Assembly: GCA_011372835.1 (NCBI GenBank)
Contig: DSAJ01000092.1
Location: forward strand, 1-5,936
DNA from: Methanomicrobia archaeon
GTDB lineage: Archaea; Methanobacteriota_B; Thermococci; Methanofastidiosales; NM3
Length of the DNA: 5,936 bases
Direction: 5' to 3'
Made by a program: the position numbers and the translations under genes. Positions within the stretch are counted from its first letter, which is position 1. Every line of letters begins with the position of its first letter. This document shows positions 5,612 through 5,936 of this stretch, in pieces. Below the pieces are notes generated by a model, which searched no databases, was not told where the DNA came from, and saw nothing but the letters and a program-made list of their open reading frames with translations.

Positions 5612-5936
5612 ACTCTGGTTGATCCTGCCAGAGGTCACTGCTATCGGAGTACGACTTAGCCATGCGAGTCACAGGGACTTCGGTCACTGGCGTACGGCTC
5701 AGTAACACGTGGGCAACCTACCCTCAGGACAGGCATAACCCCGGGAAACTGGGGCTAATCCCTGATAGGCACCCTCAACTGGAATGTGTCGGTGTCGAAA
5801 GCTCCGGCGCCTGAGGATGGGCCTGCGGCCGATTAGGTTGTTGGCGGGGTAACAGCCCACCAAGCCGACGATCGGTACGGGCAGTGAGAGCTGTAGCCCG
5901 GAGATGGGGACTGAGACAAGGCCCCAGGCCCTACGG
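5612..5936 (+). rRNA. rrs: 16S ribosomal RNA, 5' part
   Basis: The sequence opens with CTCTGGTTGATCCTGCCAGAG, the universal 5' end of archaeal 16S, whose arms form helix 1. It continues with AAGCCATGCGAG-like (TTAGCCATGCGAGTC), ACGGCTCAGTAACACGTGG, CCCCGGGAAACTGGGGCTAATCCC and CAAGGCCCCAGGCCCTACGG, all standard archaeal landmarks; the last is an archaeal primer site. About 325 of roughly 1470 nt are present and the gene continues past the window. The sequence is euryarchaeal in style. The mature end at 5612 is set by likeness to other archaeal 16S and may be off by a few bases. Confidence 0.97.

Noticed and set aside
1..5936. CRISPR array, tRNA gene, insertion sequence or attachment site
   Set aside because: No regularly spaced direct repeats, no cloverleaf-like segment with TTCGA-type arm, no transposase frame and no target-site duplications were seen.

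Overview
The window comes from a euryarchaeal chromosome. The strongest evidence is the right end, which is the first ~325 nt of an archaeal-type 16S rRNA running to the archaeal CCCTACGG signature. It is preceded by a classic archaeal BRE/TATA promoter. The protein genes agree: archaeal TATA elements, GGTG-type ribosome binding sites, and a DUF1638 protein of a kind common in methanogens and acetogens. A methylotrophic methanogen is a reasonable guess from that family, but I cannot place the 16S fragment to genus or order by eye.

Layout. (1) Positions 1-688, minus strand: an uninterrupted DUF1638-family gene that leaves the window at its C-terminal end. (2) Positions 689-758: a divergent intergenic region with one strong TATATATA element that could serve both directions. 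(3) Positions 759-5078, plus strand: three co-directional genes. They encode an HPr-kinase/PEPCK-like P-loop protein, a seven-helix-like CPBP (Abi/CAAX-protease) membrane protein whose first two active-site motifs have lost key residues, and an 868-residue HerA/FtsK-type ATPase. The ATPase has an acidic linker, a winged-helix-like segment and a duplicated YxPxW module. (4) Positions 5079-5255: AT-rich, gene-free, with T-tracts that probably terminate transcription. (5) Positions 5256-5611: rRNA promoter and a long, structured pre-16S leader. (6) Positions 5612-5936: 5' part of 16S rRNA.

The part that looks least described is the three-gene block: a kinase-like protein, a probably catalytically dead CPBP membrane protein, and a HerA-like ATPase with no NurA nuclease beside it. 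The second and third genes are 23 bp apart and very likely cotranscribed; the first is 49 bp upstream of the second, with a possible extra promoter between them. Whether the three proteins act together is inference from order and spacing alone.
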